This document shows positions 8,716 through 16,279 of a stretch of DNA of 64,000 nucleotides, in pieces; position 1 is the first letter of the stretch, and each line of letters opens with the position of its first letter. The translations under genes and the position numbers were made by a program. Origin of the DNA: CAVQBP01 sp963848195 (lineage in GTDB: Bacteria; Bacteroidota; Ignavibacteria; Ignavibacteriales; Ignavibacteriaceae); contig CAWKCY010000003.1 of the NCBI GenBank assembly GCA_963848195.1, forward strand, positions 1 through 64,000. Reading direction: 5' to 3'. The notes below the pieces were generated by a model. That model searched no databases. It saw only the letters and a list, made by a program, of their open reading frames with translations, and was not told the origin of the DNA.

Positions 8716-8782
8716 CAATGCAATTTAAGTTGACAGCATTTTACACATTCGGCTTTTTAGAGATTTTGAAGGTAGTTGATCT

Positions 8783-9563
8783 GTGCCAGATATTTCATAG
8801 CATGGCATCCATTACCACCCGGGATTGAGTTAACAACCCAATTCTTAGCCCATATTGAAGGAGATATTTGATTAAATAACAGTGGGTTTGACCTTCTTAA
8901 TTCATCCCTGAATTTAGCCTTAAAGACAATGGATAGAGCTTTCACAGGAAAAAGGAATTTATTAGAATGAGAGCTAATCCACTTTTTATCCATAATTGAA
9001 ATACCTCCACCGGTAATTAGATAATGGATATGCGGTTGGAGGGATAGTTTTTGGTAATCCATTCCTTCGGAACTGGACCAGGTGTGCAGCACTCCGAGAT
9101 ATCCGGGCTTAGCACCAATGTGTTTAGGATTAGAGGAGAACGAGTCATTGGTTTTTGCCGAGCAGTTGAATATCCCAAAGGGATGGCTATGCCAGGAGAT
9201 TGTAAAATATTATTTGATTGCTTCTGGCAACAGACCTTAACTCTTCAGGTAAAGTAAATATAACCATGAAGTAATTAACCGAAAGCAGCAGGTTATTATT
9301 ATTGGCTAACCACTCATCTGCATTATTGTTTTGACAATTTATAAAACAGAATTGGTTTATTATTACAGCTTCTATTGCCGCAAGAATGGAAGCTGTAATG
9401 ATAATGGCTGCAAGAATTACATTTGTATACTTGTCCACCCATAATGGGAGTCCGGCAAGAAGAGATATCGAAGAGAGCTTTCTTATGTGAAGGAAGCATT
9501 GAGTGAGAATATTTAGCCAGATAGATATCCCTATAGTTCCTAATAATCTCCGATAGCTTAACC
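8783..9563 (-). pseudogene. IS91-family transposase remnant (copy 2)
   Basis: Homologous to the copy at 196-1345 but cut at both ends and broken into three frames. The N-terminal part ends about 9350 (VKLSEIIRNYRDIYLAKYSHSMLPSH, zinc-motif CNSCSHYHYS). A middle part (NCQNNNADEWLANNNNLLL) follows in another frame. The C-terminal piece retains HPHIHYLITGGG but has a small insertion before it (SSEGMDYQKL). It is truncated after the MKYLAQ region at 8783. Extra short insertions at about 9340-9360 and 9170-9200 show long decay. The upstream edge abuts a group II intron end. Confidence 0.85.
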
Positions 9564-9583
9564 ACAGGCATCCCTACCACGAC
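9564..9583 (+). ncRNA. 3'-terminal remnant of a second group II intron
   Basis: ACAGGCAT-CCCTACCACGAC matches the last 20 nt of the intact intron (ACAGGCAT-TTCTACCACGAC, 8018-8037) with only two differences. It is followed by GCTTGC, a cassette start equivalent to the GCTGC following the intact copy. So a second IIC-attC intron once occupied attC-D, and all but its 3' end was lost with the IS91 event. Confidence 0.7.
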
Positions 9584-9610
9584 GCTTGCTCAAGGAAGGC
9601 ACTTGACAAA

Positions 9611-9629
9611 GCGTACACTTATGCGTACG
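9611..9629. promoter_or_regulatory. Putative YefM/YoeB operator
   Basis: Two GCGTAC repeats (9611-9616 and 9624-9629) with GTAC cores 13 bp apart lie upstream of the antitoxin, next to a TTGACA hexamer at 9603. YefM repressors are known to bind paired TGTACA-like hexamers at similar spacing. This is a motif resemblance only. Confidence 0.4.
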
Positions 9630-9653
9630 TTTGTATCAAGAAAGGAATAAAAG

Positions 9654-9896
9654 ATGAGAACAATTACGGCAACAAAAGCAAGAAGCAATTTATATAAACT
9701 TATAGATGAAACTGCAAAAGATAGTGAACCCATTTATATTTCCGGGAAGAGGAATAATGCTGTTTTATTATCGGAAGATGATTGGAGAGCAGTAGAAGAA
9801 ACACTTTATTTATTGTCAATTCCTAAAATGAGAGAGTCAATAATAAAGGGTATGAAAACGCCAGTTGATAAATGTTCCGATAAGCTCATATGGTAA
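9654..9896 (+). CDS. yefM: Cassette 4 antitoxin, YefM family
   Basis: An 80-residue Phd/YefM-type antitoxin. The N-terminal DNA-binding fold starts MRTITATKARSNLYKLIDE, with GKRNNAVLLSEDDWRAVEETLYLL typical of YefM, and the C-terminal tail binds the toxin. AAGGA sits upstream of the ATG. It overlaps the toxin gene by 7 bp. It lies in a cassette starting at 9584 and ending at attC-E. Confidence 0.9.
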   Translation: MRTITATKARSNLYKLIDETAKDSEPIYISGKRNNAVLLSEDDWRAVEETLYLLSIPKMRESIIKGMKTPVDKCSDKLIW

Positions 9897-10156
9897 AATG
9901 GCGGATAGTATATACGAAACAAGCTCAGAGAGACGCAAAGAAAATCAAATCTTCTGGGCTGAAAGGGAAAGCAGAAGAATTATTAAAAATAATTGAAAAA
10001 AATCCATACCAAAACCCTCCCGCATATGAAAAATTATTAGGGGATTTGTCGGGTGCAATATCACGTAGAATAAATATTCAGCATAGATTAGTTTACCAAG
10101 TGTTGGAAGACAGAAAAGTCGTAAAAGTAATAAGAATGTGGACCCATTACGAATAA
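9890..10156 (+). CDS. yoeB: Cassette 4 toxin, YoeB family mRNA interferase
   Basis: An 88-residue RelE-superfamily toxin of the Txe/YoeB type. It shows the family pattern WRIVYTKQAQRDAKKIKSSGL near the start, LLGDLSGAISRRINIQHRLVYQV in the middle, and the C-terminal RMWTHYE that holds the catalytic His/Tyr. YoeB cleaves mRNA on the ribosome. The length is normal (84-90) and the frame intact. Confidence 0.92.
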   Translation: MVKWRIVYTKQAQRDAKKIKSSGLKGKAEELLKIIEKNPYQNPPAYEKLLGDLSGAISRRINIQHRLVYQVLEDRKVVKVIRMWTHYE

Positions 10157-10181
10157 ATAAATTATCTTCAATGAAATAAAA

Positions 10182-10373
10182 GCAAGATAACCATGCGTTT
10201 GTACCCGACCGCGACATCGCTCTCGGCATTTCAAATGTCTTAGGCAGAATTGCTCGGTTTCGGCAAACTTTTTCAAACTGCCCGGACCTTACAATCAATT
10301 TTCAGATCATCGGAAGATCAATTCTAATTGGTATTGTTATTTTGGGCGGCGGATAAAACGCGCCGCGTTAGCC
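10182..10373 (+). other. attC site E
   Basis: The R' region is GCAAGATAAC (10182-10191) and R'' is GTTAGCC (10367-10373). The left arm GCGTTT-g-TAcCCG-a-CCGC matches the complement of the right arm (GCGTTTTATCCGCCGC) with one mismatch and extrahelical bases at positions equivalent to those of attC-B and -C. The central loop is about 130 nt with internal symmetry (CCGACCGCGAC...). Confidence 0.7.
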
Positions 10374-10394
10374 CTTAAGCTTAATTACGGTTAT

Positions 10395-10454
10395 ATGGCT
10401 AAAGGAGAGAACAAATATTTATTTGAATATGAACTCTTTAAAGACTATATTTAG
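10395..10454 (+). CDS. Short ORF before the YefM/ParE pair
   Basis: An ATG-initiated 19-codon frame (MAKGENKYLFEYELFKDYI, stop TAG) just after attC-E. Its composition is protein-like, and it could be the stub of a former cassette gene. There is no clear ribosome site; function and reality are uncertain. Confidence 0.2.
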   Translation: MAKGENKYLFEYELFKDYI

Positions 10455-10475
10455 TTCGATAATTGAAAGGTTAAT

Positions 10476-10757
10476 ATGAAATTAAGTGAATCAGTAAAAT
10501 CAATAAGTTATTTAAAAGCGAATGCCGCACAATTAGTGGATGATGTGAATAAAAATAGAAAAACTTATGTTATTACTCAAAATGGAGAAGCTAAAGTAGT
10601 AGTTCAAGATATAAAGGCATATGAAGAAACACAAGAAACCCTTGCTTTATTGAAAATATTGTCAATGAGTAGTGGCAATATAGAGAAAGGACAAGCTAAA
10701 GGAATTAAAGAAACATTTTCGGAAATAAGGAAAGAATTGGGTATAAATAAAAAATAA
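10476..10757 (+). CDS. Cassette 5 antitoxin, Phd/YefM family
   Basis: A 93-residue antitoxin. The fold is typical of Phd/YefM (SISYLKANAAQLVDDVNKNRKTYVITQNGEAKVVVQDIKAYEETQETLALLKIL), with a charged tail that would wrap the toxin. It follows a weak GAAAGG site. Its stop codon overlaps the toxin start (TAATG). It differs from cassette 4's antitoxin and is paired with a different toxin subfamily. Confidence 0.88.
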   Translation: MKLSESVKSISYLKANAAQLVDDVNKNRKTYVITQNGEAKVVVQDIKAYEETQETLALLKILSMSSGNIEKGQAKGIKETFSEIRKELGINKK

Positions 10758-11080
10758 TGAATTACAAGTTATTAATAGACCCTTTAGCTAAGTCAGATAT
10801 AATAGATATTTATAATTATGTTGCTGAAAGTGATTCAATAGAAAATGCTAAAAGATTATTAACTAATCTGGAAGCAACATATCTAAAACTTAAAAATCTT
10901 CCAACTCGTGGACATATTCCACCAGAGTTGAGAAATACGGGAATAAGGAGATATCGGGAGATACATTTCAAACCTTATCGAATTATATACGAAATAATAG
11001 ACAACATAGTATATGTACATTGCATATTGGATGGAAGAAGGAATATGCAAGAGATACTGGCAAATAGATTACTAAGATAA
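10757..11080 (+). CDS. Cassette 5 toxin, ParE/RelE family
   Basis: A 107-residue ParE-type toxin: LLIDPLAKSDIIDIYNYVAESDSIENAKRLL in the N-terminal helices, LPTRGHIPPELRNTGIRRYREIHFKPYRIIYEI in the core sheet, then VHCILDGRRNMQEILANRLLR. The DGRRNMQEIL ending is characteristic of this subfamily, which includes gyrase inhibitors and ribosome-dependent RNases; the exact target cannot be told. It is translationally coupled to the antitoxin. Confidence 0.88.
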   Translation: MNYKLLIDPLAKSDIIDIYNYVAESDSIENAKRLLTNLEATYLKLKNLPTRGHIPPELRNTGIRRYREIHFKPYRIIYEIIDNIVYVHCILDGRRNMQEILANRLLR

Positions 11081-11095
11081 AAAAAGCCTTATAAC

Positions 11096-11185
11096 CTCGG
11101 ATTATCAGATTCAGAAAAAGGTGAAAAGTATACAACATCCCAACTAAAAAAAGAATTGAAAAAAGTCCGAGAAAAAGGCACCTAA
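11096..11185 (+). pseudogene. C-terminal fragment of a Phd/YefM-like antitoxin
   Basis: An open frame without a start reads LGLSDSEKGEKYTTSQLKKEL then KKVREKG and stops at TAA. This looks like the toxin-binding tail of another antitoxin (compare the GNIEKG region of the gene at 10476). It lies just after cassette 5 where an attC would be expected, and no clear attC is seen there. Probably debris of a sixth cassette. Confidence 0.4.
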
Positions 11186-11274
11186 ATTTTGCACCTAAAT
11201 TTTTATAGAATAATAATAATAAAATAAGGGATTGGTCTAAAACATACTCGTTATGCTAAAGCTGTTCGAATAAT

Positions 11275-12126
11275 TTAATACTTCTCAGGAACAAATGTCT
11301 GATCAGAAATAGGGGGTCTTATGTAATCTTCATTCTTTTGCCTTGGTGGGAGTTTAATTTGTTCCGGTGTTAAATCTTCATATTCAATCAAACTTAATAG
11401 ATGAGAAATGCAGTTTAGTCTTGCCTTTTTTTTATCATCAGCATTAACAACATACCAGGGAGCTTGTTTAATATCCGTATAGTTAAACATTTCGTCTTTC
11501 GCCTTTGAATACTCTACCCACTTTGAACGTGATTGCAAATCCATAGGACTTAATTTCCACCTTTTTGATCTGTCTTGAATTCTAGTCTGGAATCTTTTCT
11601 CCTGTTCTTCATCACTAACTGAGAAATAGTATTTGATTAATTGTATTCCTGAGCGTACCAGCATTCTTTCAAACTCAGGGCAGGATCTTAAAAATTCTTT
11701 ATACTCTTCCATAGAACAAAAATCCATAACCTTTTCAACTCCGGCTCTATTGTACCAGCTTCTATCAAAGAGAACCATTTCGCCGGCTGCAGGTAAATGG
11801 GGCACATATCTTTGAAAATACCATTGCGTTTTTTCCCGTTCGGTTGGCGTTCCCAATGCAACTACTCTGCAGATTCTTGGATTCAGACTTTGAGTTATCC
11901 TCTTAATCACCCCTCCTTTTCCCGCAGCATCACGTCCTTCAAAAATAATAACAACTTTTAGCTTTTTTTCTTTAATCCACTCCTGCAGCTTAACTAGTTC
12001 AAGCTGCATCCGGACTAGTTCCTTTTCATAAAACTTTTTATTTAATTTTTCCTTCTCAATTTTAACTTCTTCGGAATTCTTAAGATCTGTCTTCTCCTTT
12101 TTATCCCTCTTTTTATTCTTTGACAT
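11275..12126 (-). CDS. ppk2: Polyphosphate kinase 2 family protein
   Basis: A 283-residue PPK2-type kinase that transfers phosphate between polyphosphate and nucleotides in the cytosol. Walker A is EGRDAAGKGG (residues 63-72), and the Walker B/lid motif is LFDRSWYNRAGVE (D121). YYFSVSDEEQEKRFQTRI and WKLSPMDLQSRSKW are conserved family blocks. The first 30 residues are very Lys/Glu-rich. It follows argS on the same strand with a 39-bp gap. Whether it prefers ADP, GDP or AMP cannot be told from these motifs. Confidence 0.93.
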   Translation of the reverse strand: MSKNKKRDKKEKTDLKNSEEVKIEKEKLNKKFYEKELVRMQLELVKLQEWIKEKKLKVVIIFEGRDAAGKGGVIKRITQSLNPRICRVVALGTPTEREKTQWYFQRYVPHLPAAGEMVLFDRSWYNRAGVEKVMDFCSMEEYKEFLRSCPEFERMLVRSGIQLIKYYFSVSDEEQEKRFQTRIQDRSKRWKLSPMDLQSRSKWVEYSKAKDEMFNYTDIKQAPWYVVNADDKKKARLNCISHLLSLIEYEDLTPEQIKLPPRQKNEDYIRPPISDQTFVPEKY

Positions 12127-12165
12127 TTCATTCTCCGATAATTTAGTTAGGTTAAAATCCCACTA

Positions 12166-13815
12166 TTACATTCTTTCCGGAGCATTCACACCTAATATAG
12201 TTAACCCGTTTTTAATCACTATTTTAACTCCTTTTACAAGTGCTATACGGGATTCGGCTAATTCTTTTTCCGAACCAAGGACTCTGTGAAATGTATAAAA
12301 CCGGTGAAAAGCTGCGGCTAACTCCTCGAGATAACTGCATACCCGGTTTGTTTCAAAATTTTTCGCGCTGTATAAAATTTCTTCCTTAAACTCATGGAGT
12401 TTTTTTAACAACTTCTGCTCTTCCTCTGTAGTTAATAAATTCAATTTTTCAACCGAAGAAGATAAACTCTCCTTTTCCGTCATTTTCAATATAGAACATA
12501 TTCTAGCATGTGCATATTGTAAATAAAATACCGGATTTTCATCAGACTGCTTTTTTGCCAGCGTTAAATCAAAATTCATGTGTGTCGTTATGTTTCTCAT
12601 ATTAAAAAAATACCGTACGACATCACTTCCAACATCATCTATCAACTGATCAAGTGTAATATAATTAGCTTTTCGTGTCGACATCTTAACAGTTTCACCA
12701 TTCTCCATAATCGTTACAAACTGGTGAATTAATACTTTCACCTTTTCAGGATTATATCCAAGCGCTTTCAGTCCTGCTAAAACATCGGGAAAAGTTGCTA
12801 TATGATCAGAACCAAATAAATCGACTATTAAATCATAGCCTCTATCAAACTTTGTAGAGTGATACGCGATATCCGGAAGCCTGTAAGTTGGTTCACCCGT
12901 AGATTTTACTATTACTTTATCCTGTCTATCCTGCGATGAAACGGAACCATTTTCAATTTCACTAAGCTTTAACCAGACCGCACCTTCTTTTTCATAAGAT
13001 AAATTTTTATTTCTATAAGTTTCCAGCAAAGACTCTATCTTTCCATCTTCATATAAAGAATTTTCATTAAAAAATATCTTATGGCTAATACTAAGTCTCT
13101 GTAAAGTATTTTTTATTTCATTAAAAATTTCCTTTTCGGCGGCTTCCTTAAAAATTCCTTCCGGAGATTCATCCTTAAGTTTATCCCCATGAATTACATA
13201 TAACTTCTTTGCTATCTCTTTTATATATTCACCCTGGTAATAATCCTTAGGGAAATCTATAACTTCTCCGCAGATTTCTAAATACCTTAGTTTGACGGAA
13301 TCCCCGAGAACACGCATCTGTCTCCCTGCATTATTAAAATAGTATTCCCTGTCAACATTATATCCAATCCATTCAAGTAGATTAGCAACAGTATCCCCCA
13401 CAACCGCATTTCTACCGTGTCCGACAGTTAAAGGACCTGTAGGATTCGCAGATACAAATTCCACATTTGCTTTCTTACTCAAATACCTGGCTGACTTCCC
13501 GTAATTATCCCCCTCTTTCAGAATATCACTTATTATATTTGCTATGAAATCCGGAGTGAAAAAGAAATTTATAAATCCTGGCCCAGCTATTTCAGTTTTT
13601 GAAATAATATTGGAATCTAAATCCAGGTTTGATAAAATCTCTTGAGCTATCTGCCGTGGATTTTTTCTCAATTGTTTTGTTAACAGCATCGCAGCATTCG
13701 TGGAGAAATCGCCGTGAGATTCAATTTTCGGAATATCGAATATAATGGCGATATCCTTTAAGTAGGGAAGATTCTCAGATGCTTTTTCAAATATATGTTG
13801 TAAATATTCTTTCAA
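12166..13815 (-). CDS. argS: Arginyl-tRNA synthetase
   Basis: A 549-residue class I synthetase charging tRNA-Arg. It has the N-terminal additional domain (1-110), a HIGH-type motif in PTGPLTVGHGRN (HGRN at 133-136), KMSTRK (about 380, close to the KMSKS consensus), and the C-terminal anticodon-binding DALR domain ending NAPERM. The length is normal. It sits downstream of rsfS with a palindromic repeat in the 118-bp gap. Confidence 0.97.
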   Translation of the reverse strand: MKEYLQHIFEKASENLPYLKDIAIIFDIPKIESHGDFSTNAAMLLTKQLRKNPRQIAQEILSNLDLDSNIISKTEIAGPGFINFFFTPDFIANIISDILKEGDNYGKSARYLSKKANVEFVSANPTGPLTVGHGRNAVVGDTVANLLEWIGYNVDREYYFNNAGRQMRVLGDSVKLRYLEICGEVIDFPKDYYQGEYIKEIAKKLYVIHGDKLKDESPEGIFKEAAEKEIFNEIKNTLQRLSISHKIFFNENSLYEDGKIESLLETYRNKNLSYEKEGAVWLKLSEIENGSVSSQDRQDKVIVKSTGEPTYRLPDIAYHSTKFDRGYDLIVDLFGSDHIATFPDVLAGLKALGYNPEKVKVLIHQFVTIMENGETVKMSTRKANYITLDQLIDDVGSDVVRYFFNMRNITTHMNFDLTLAKKQSDENPVFYLQYAHARICSILKMTEKESLSSSVEKLNLLTTEEEQKLLKKLHEFKEEILYSAKNFETNRVCSYLEELAAAFHRFYTFHRVLGSEKELAESRIALVKGVKIVIKNGLTILGVNAPERM

Positions 13816-13845
13816 TATAATTTCCGGTTATAATTGTACATGCCT

Positions 13846-13904
13846 AAAGATGACATCTTTAAAAAGGATAAAGTGTTATATTAGAAACTAAAGATGTCAT
13901 CTTT
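13846..13904. repeat. Paired palindromic repeat AAAGATGACATCTTT, copy 1
   Basis: AAAGATGACATCTTT (13846-13860) and AAAGATGTCATCTTT (13890-13904) are near-palindromes and inverted copies of each other, able to form one long hairpin between rsfS and argS. The same pair occurs at 27296-27392 after trpA, so this is a dispersed element and not a local terminator. Confidence 0.75.
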
Positions 13905-13933
13905 CAAATTGTGGCCTGGGTTAGTTATGTTAA

Positions 13934-14332
13934 TTATTTAAGAGATTTTGATGTTTTAAGATTCTTTTTTTCAATTGCTACCAAAGCCGGGTCTTTCACA
14001 TCCTCTACCGGAGCATCTCCCCAAAGTCTTTCCAGGTTATAGTATGTTCGTATATCCTTTTTAAATATATGAACAACAACATCAACATAATCGAGCAAAA
14101 CCCAGTTTAGACCTTTATAGCCTTCTTTATGCCAGGTTTTTATTCCTTCATCTCTAAGGGTTTTGTCAATTTCATCTGCAATAGCTTTGACCTGGGTATC
14201 AGAATCGGCACTGCAAATTACAAAATAATCAGCCATTGCAGTAAGTTTTCTAAGATCTAAAATTTTAACATCAAAACCTTTCTTATTAAAAATGAAATCG
14301 GTGATGTTATCGGCTAATTGTTTAGAATCCAA
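13934..14332 (-). CDS. rsfS: Ribosome silencing factor RsfS
   Basis: A 132-residue RsfS/Iojap (DUF143) protein that binds uL14 and blocks 30S-50S joining during starvation. Family blocks are KGFDVKILDLRKLTAMADYFVICSADSDTQVKAIADEI, GIKTWHKEGYKGLNWVLLDYVDVVVHIF and RTYYNLERLWGDAP. It lies 16 bp downstream of the LytR_C-domain gene, the usual neighbourhood for rsfS in many bacteria. Confidence 0.95.
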   Translation of the reverse strand: MDSKQLADNITDFIFNKKGFDVKILDLRKLTAMADYFVICSADSDTQVKAIADEIDKTLRDEGIKTWHKEGYKGLNWVLLDYVDVVVHIFKKDIRTYYNLERLWGDAPVEDVKDPALVAIEKKNLKTSKSLK

Positions 14333-14348
14333 ATTAAATCCTTTTTAA

Positions 14349-14840
14349 TTATTGATTGATTGGTTTAAGTTGTTTAAAATCTTTTCCGATAATTAATGAA
14401 ACGTCCAATATATAATCATTATTTATTTGCTGAATAATGTTATTATGATCAATTCCCAGAGCATCTGCAACTTTAATAGCATTTTCCTTATTCCCGGTTC
14501 TATCGATTACCATCGATTTATTTACATCAAATGAGATGTAATTTCCAGTTTGTACTACATCAAAATTATTTTTCCTAAGAAAATCAGTAAACTTTTCAGC
14601 AGCACCTGAACTGCCGCACCCATTCAAAACTTCAAGCTGAATTATAGGAGCTGCTGCCTTTTTTTTTGCCAGTTCTTTATCTGCTTCTTCTTTATTTTTG
14701 ATTTTTAAATATACAGAGTAACCCAGAAAAATAATTACAATAGCTAGTAAAGCTATAATTATATTATAAAAAAAGTTTGATGTTGAAGATTTAATATTTG
14801 GTTTTATTGATGGTCTTTGTAGACGGGTTCTTACCTTCAC
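14349..14840 (-). CDS. LytR C-terminal-domain protein, membrane-anchored
   Basis: A 163-residue protein with a basic N-terminus, one transmembrane helix (about 25-46), a charged linker (KIKNKEEADKELAKKKAAA), then a LytR_C domain (about 70-160; VLNGCGSSGAAEKFTDFLRKNNFDVVQTGNY). It starts with GTG at 14840. The LytR_C fold would sit in the periplasm; its function is not established. Being directly ahead of rsfS suggests an operon. Confidence 0.85.
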   Translation of the reverse strand: MKVRTRLQRPSIKPNIKSSTSNFFYNIIIALLAIVIIFLGYSVYLKIKNKEEADKELAKKKAAAPIIQLEVLNGCGSSGAAEKFTDFLRKNNFDVVQTGNYISFDVNKSMVIDRTGNKENAIKVADALGIDHNNIIQQINNDYILDVSLIIGKDFKQLKPINQ

Positions 14841-14899
14841 TTATTCACACTCATAATTGCCGCTAAAATCTAACCTTTCCTTTAATGACACCTTTGTTT

Positions 14900-15412
14900 T
14901 TATCTGATGAAAATAGAGCTGTTATCATTATTATCAAACGGACTATATCCGAAGCCATAGGAATTATAAGGATTAAAAGGATTGTAATATGAATAAGGAA
15001 GATTTCTATATTGAACTGAAATCAGCATATTTTTCCATGGCTGATAATTTATTGCAGCTTTACTTATATAAATTCCATTGATGCTATTTTGAAAATCCCT
15101 TCCAAGCGAACTATAAGGAGAATGAACCAGGCTTATATCAAGCTGACCGTTTAAGTTGTTGGAAAATTTATAAAGCATGCTGTTTGTTAATACACCAAGA
15201 GCTAATCCCTGTCCGCCGCCGGAAGAATAAGAAAAATCATATGACTGATGCATCTCGAAGTTACTGGATTTCAAGAACCCGAAGAAAGATGAAGGAGAAT
15301 TATCAATCATTGCATTTTTAATATCAGTCTCATGGAAACCTGAATCTTTATATTGCGCATTTGCTGCTGAAAGACTTATAATAAGGAAAAATAAAATCGC
15401 TAACTTTTTCAT
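14900..15412 (-). CDS. Exported protein of unknown function
   Basis: A 170-residue protein with a clear signal peptide (MKKLAILFFLIISLSAANA-Q). The mature part holds alternating strand-like segments (LDISLVHSPY, NMLISVQYRNLPY) and a Pro/Tyr/Asn-rich tail (YYNPFNPYNSYGFGYSPF). It is probably an envelope protein, possibly with a partial beta-barrel. No family recognised. It is 59 bp upstream of the LytR_C gene, same strand. Confidence 0.75.
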   Translation of the reverse strand: MKKLAILFFLIISLSAANAQYKDSGFHETDIKNAMIDNSPSSFFGFLKSSNFEMHQSYDFSYSSGGGQGLALGVLTNSMLYKFSNNLNGQLDISLVHSPYSSLGRDFQNSINGIYISKAAINYQPWKNMLISVQYRNLPYSYYNPFNPYNSYGFGYSPFDNNDNSSIFIR

Positions 15413-15493
15413 ATCCCTGCCTTTTTATTTACATCCATATTAATTAAAACTTAACTAAAAATCAATGAAACTTAAAATCCAAAAGCTTAAAAA

Positions 15494-15850
15494 TCACAAT
15501 ATTTTGGAGACTTTATTCTCTTTATTCACTAAAATTATTTTAGGTTTATGATTATGAGCTTCTTCATCGGACATCTGAGAATAAGCAATTATAATAACTT
15601 CATCTCCTACTGCCCCAAGACGTGCAGCAGGACCATTTAAACAGATCATTCCGCTGCCGGAAGGTCCTTCCATAGTATAGGTATCCAGACGGCTGCCGTT
15701 ATTTACATTTACTACCTGTACTTTTTCATGTGGTAAAATATCTGCTGTTTCTAATAAATCTTTATCTATTGTTATACTGCCTTCATAATACAATTCTGCC
15801 ATTGTTACAGTAGCACGGTGAATTTTTGAACGAAACATTTCTCTGGTCAT
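15494..15850 (-). CDS. panD: Aspartate 1-decarboxylase
   Basis: Pyruvoyl enzyme making beta-alanine for pantothenate/CoA. The motif YYEGSITID holds the self-cleavage Gly24-Ser25. ATG at 15850 is chosen because it places that Ser at the canonical position 25; the longer frame would need a TTG start. K9/H11-type residues (RSKIHRATVTM), R54-like YTMEGPSGSG and NGPAARLGAVGDEVIIIAY are present. The protein is 118 residues, normal for the family. Confidence 0.95.
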   Translation of the reverse strand: MTREMFRSKIHRATVTMAELYYEGSITIDKDLLETADILPHEKVQVVNVNNGSRLDTYTMEGPSGSGMICLNGPAARLGAVGDEVIIIAYSQMSDEEAHNHKPKIILVNKENKVSKIL

Positions 15851-15966
15851 AGAATTGAACAATTCCCTAATTTTTAATAATTAAATATAAAGATAAACTG
15901 TTTTGAGTTTCAAGGTAAGAAATATTAATAAGGTCAGGACGGTTATATCTATTGCCGTTGGATTTG

Positions 15967-16085
15967 GAGGCTGTGTGAAAAGTGTAGAACGAAACTCTGT
16001 ATCCTTTAATTTATTAAAAATTCAATCAAAATTCGCATTCACGATTCGGAGAATCGCTCTACAATTTGAATTTTCACACAGCCTC
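15967..16085. repeat. MITE-like element with TGTGTGAA ends
   Basis: The terminal inverted repeats are GAGGCTGTGTGAAAA (15967-15981) and TTTTCACACAGCCTC (16071-16085), perfect over 15 bp, around 89 bp of AT-rich non-coding DNA with an internal inverted repeat (CGATTCGGAGAATCG). The ends resemble those of the repeats near 57.6 and 58.5 kb. The rest of the panD-16280 gap (about 300 bp) shows nothing else. Confidence 0.75.
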
Positions 16086-16279
16086 TTTATCCAAAAGATA
16101 GAAAGAGATCAAAAAAACATAAGGCTTTAGCCATATTTGAATAAATAATAATCTTTCACGAAATTATTTTGGACTCTACTAAATTTTTATTAGCTATTAT
16201 TAAAAATTAAACATAACTCTTGTTTTTAAAAAACTTATATCTTATAATTGTTTTAGTCATAAAAAAGGGATGAAATATT

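Larger units (their letters stand above)
8708..9589 (+). other. attC site D, degenerate and replaced by mobile-element debris
   Basis: The left half is recognisable: GCAGCTAAC (8708-8716), then GCAATTTAAGTTGACAGC, almost identical to attC-C, and part of the central loop up to about 8782. The sequence then switches into an IS91 remnant. The right half survives only as GCTTGC (9584-9589) directly after a group II intron 3' end. This predicted cassette start matches the R' box of attC-E (GCAAGATAAC) at 9 of 10 bases after adding GTTA. Confidence 0.65.

Noticed and set aside
10395..10454. Conserved small gene of its own
   Set aside because: Kept only as a low-confidence entry; 19 codons without a ribosome site cannot be separated from chance.
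15903..16130. Protein-coding ORF of 75 codons
   Set aside because: It spans a MITE-like inverted repeat and has no ribosome site or recognisable protein features.
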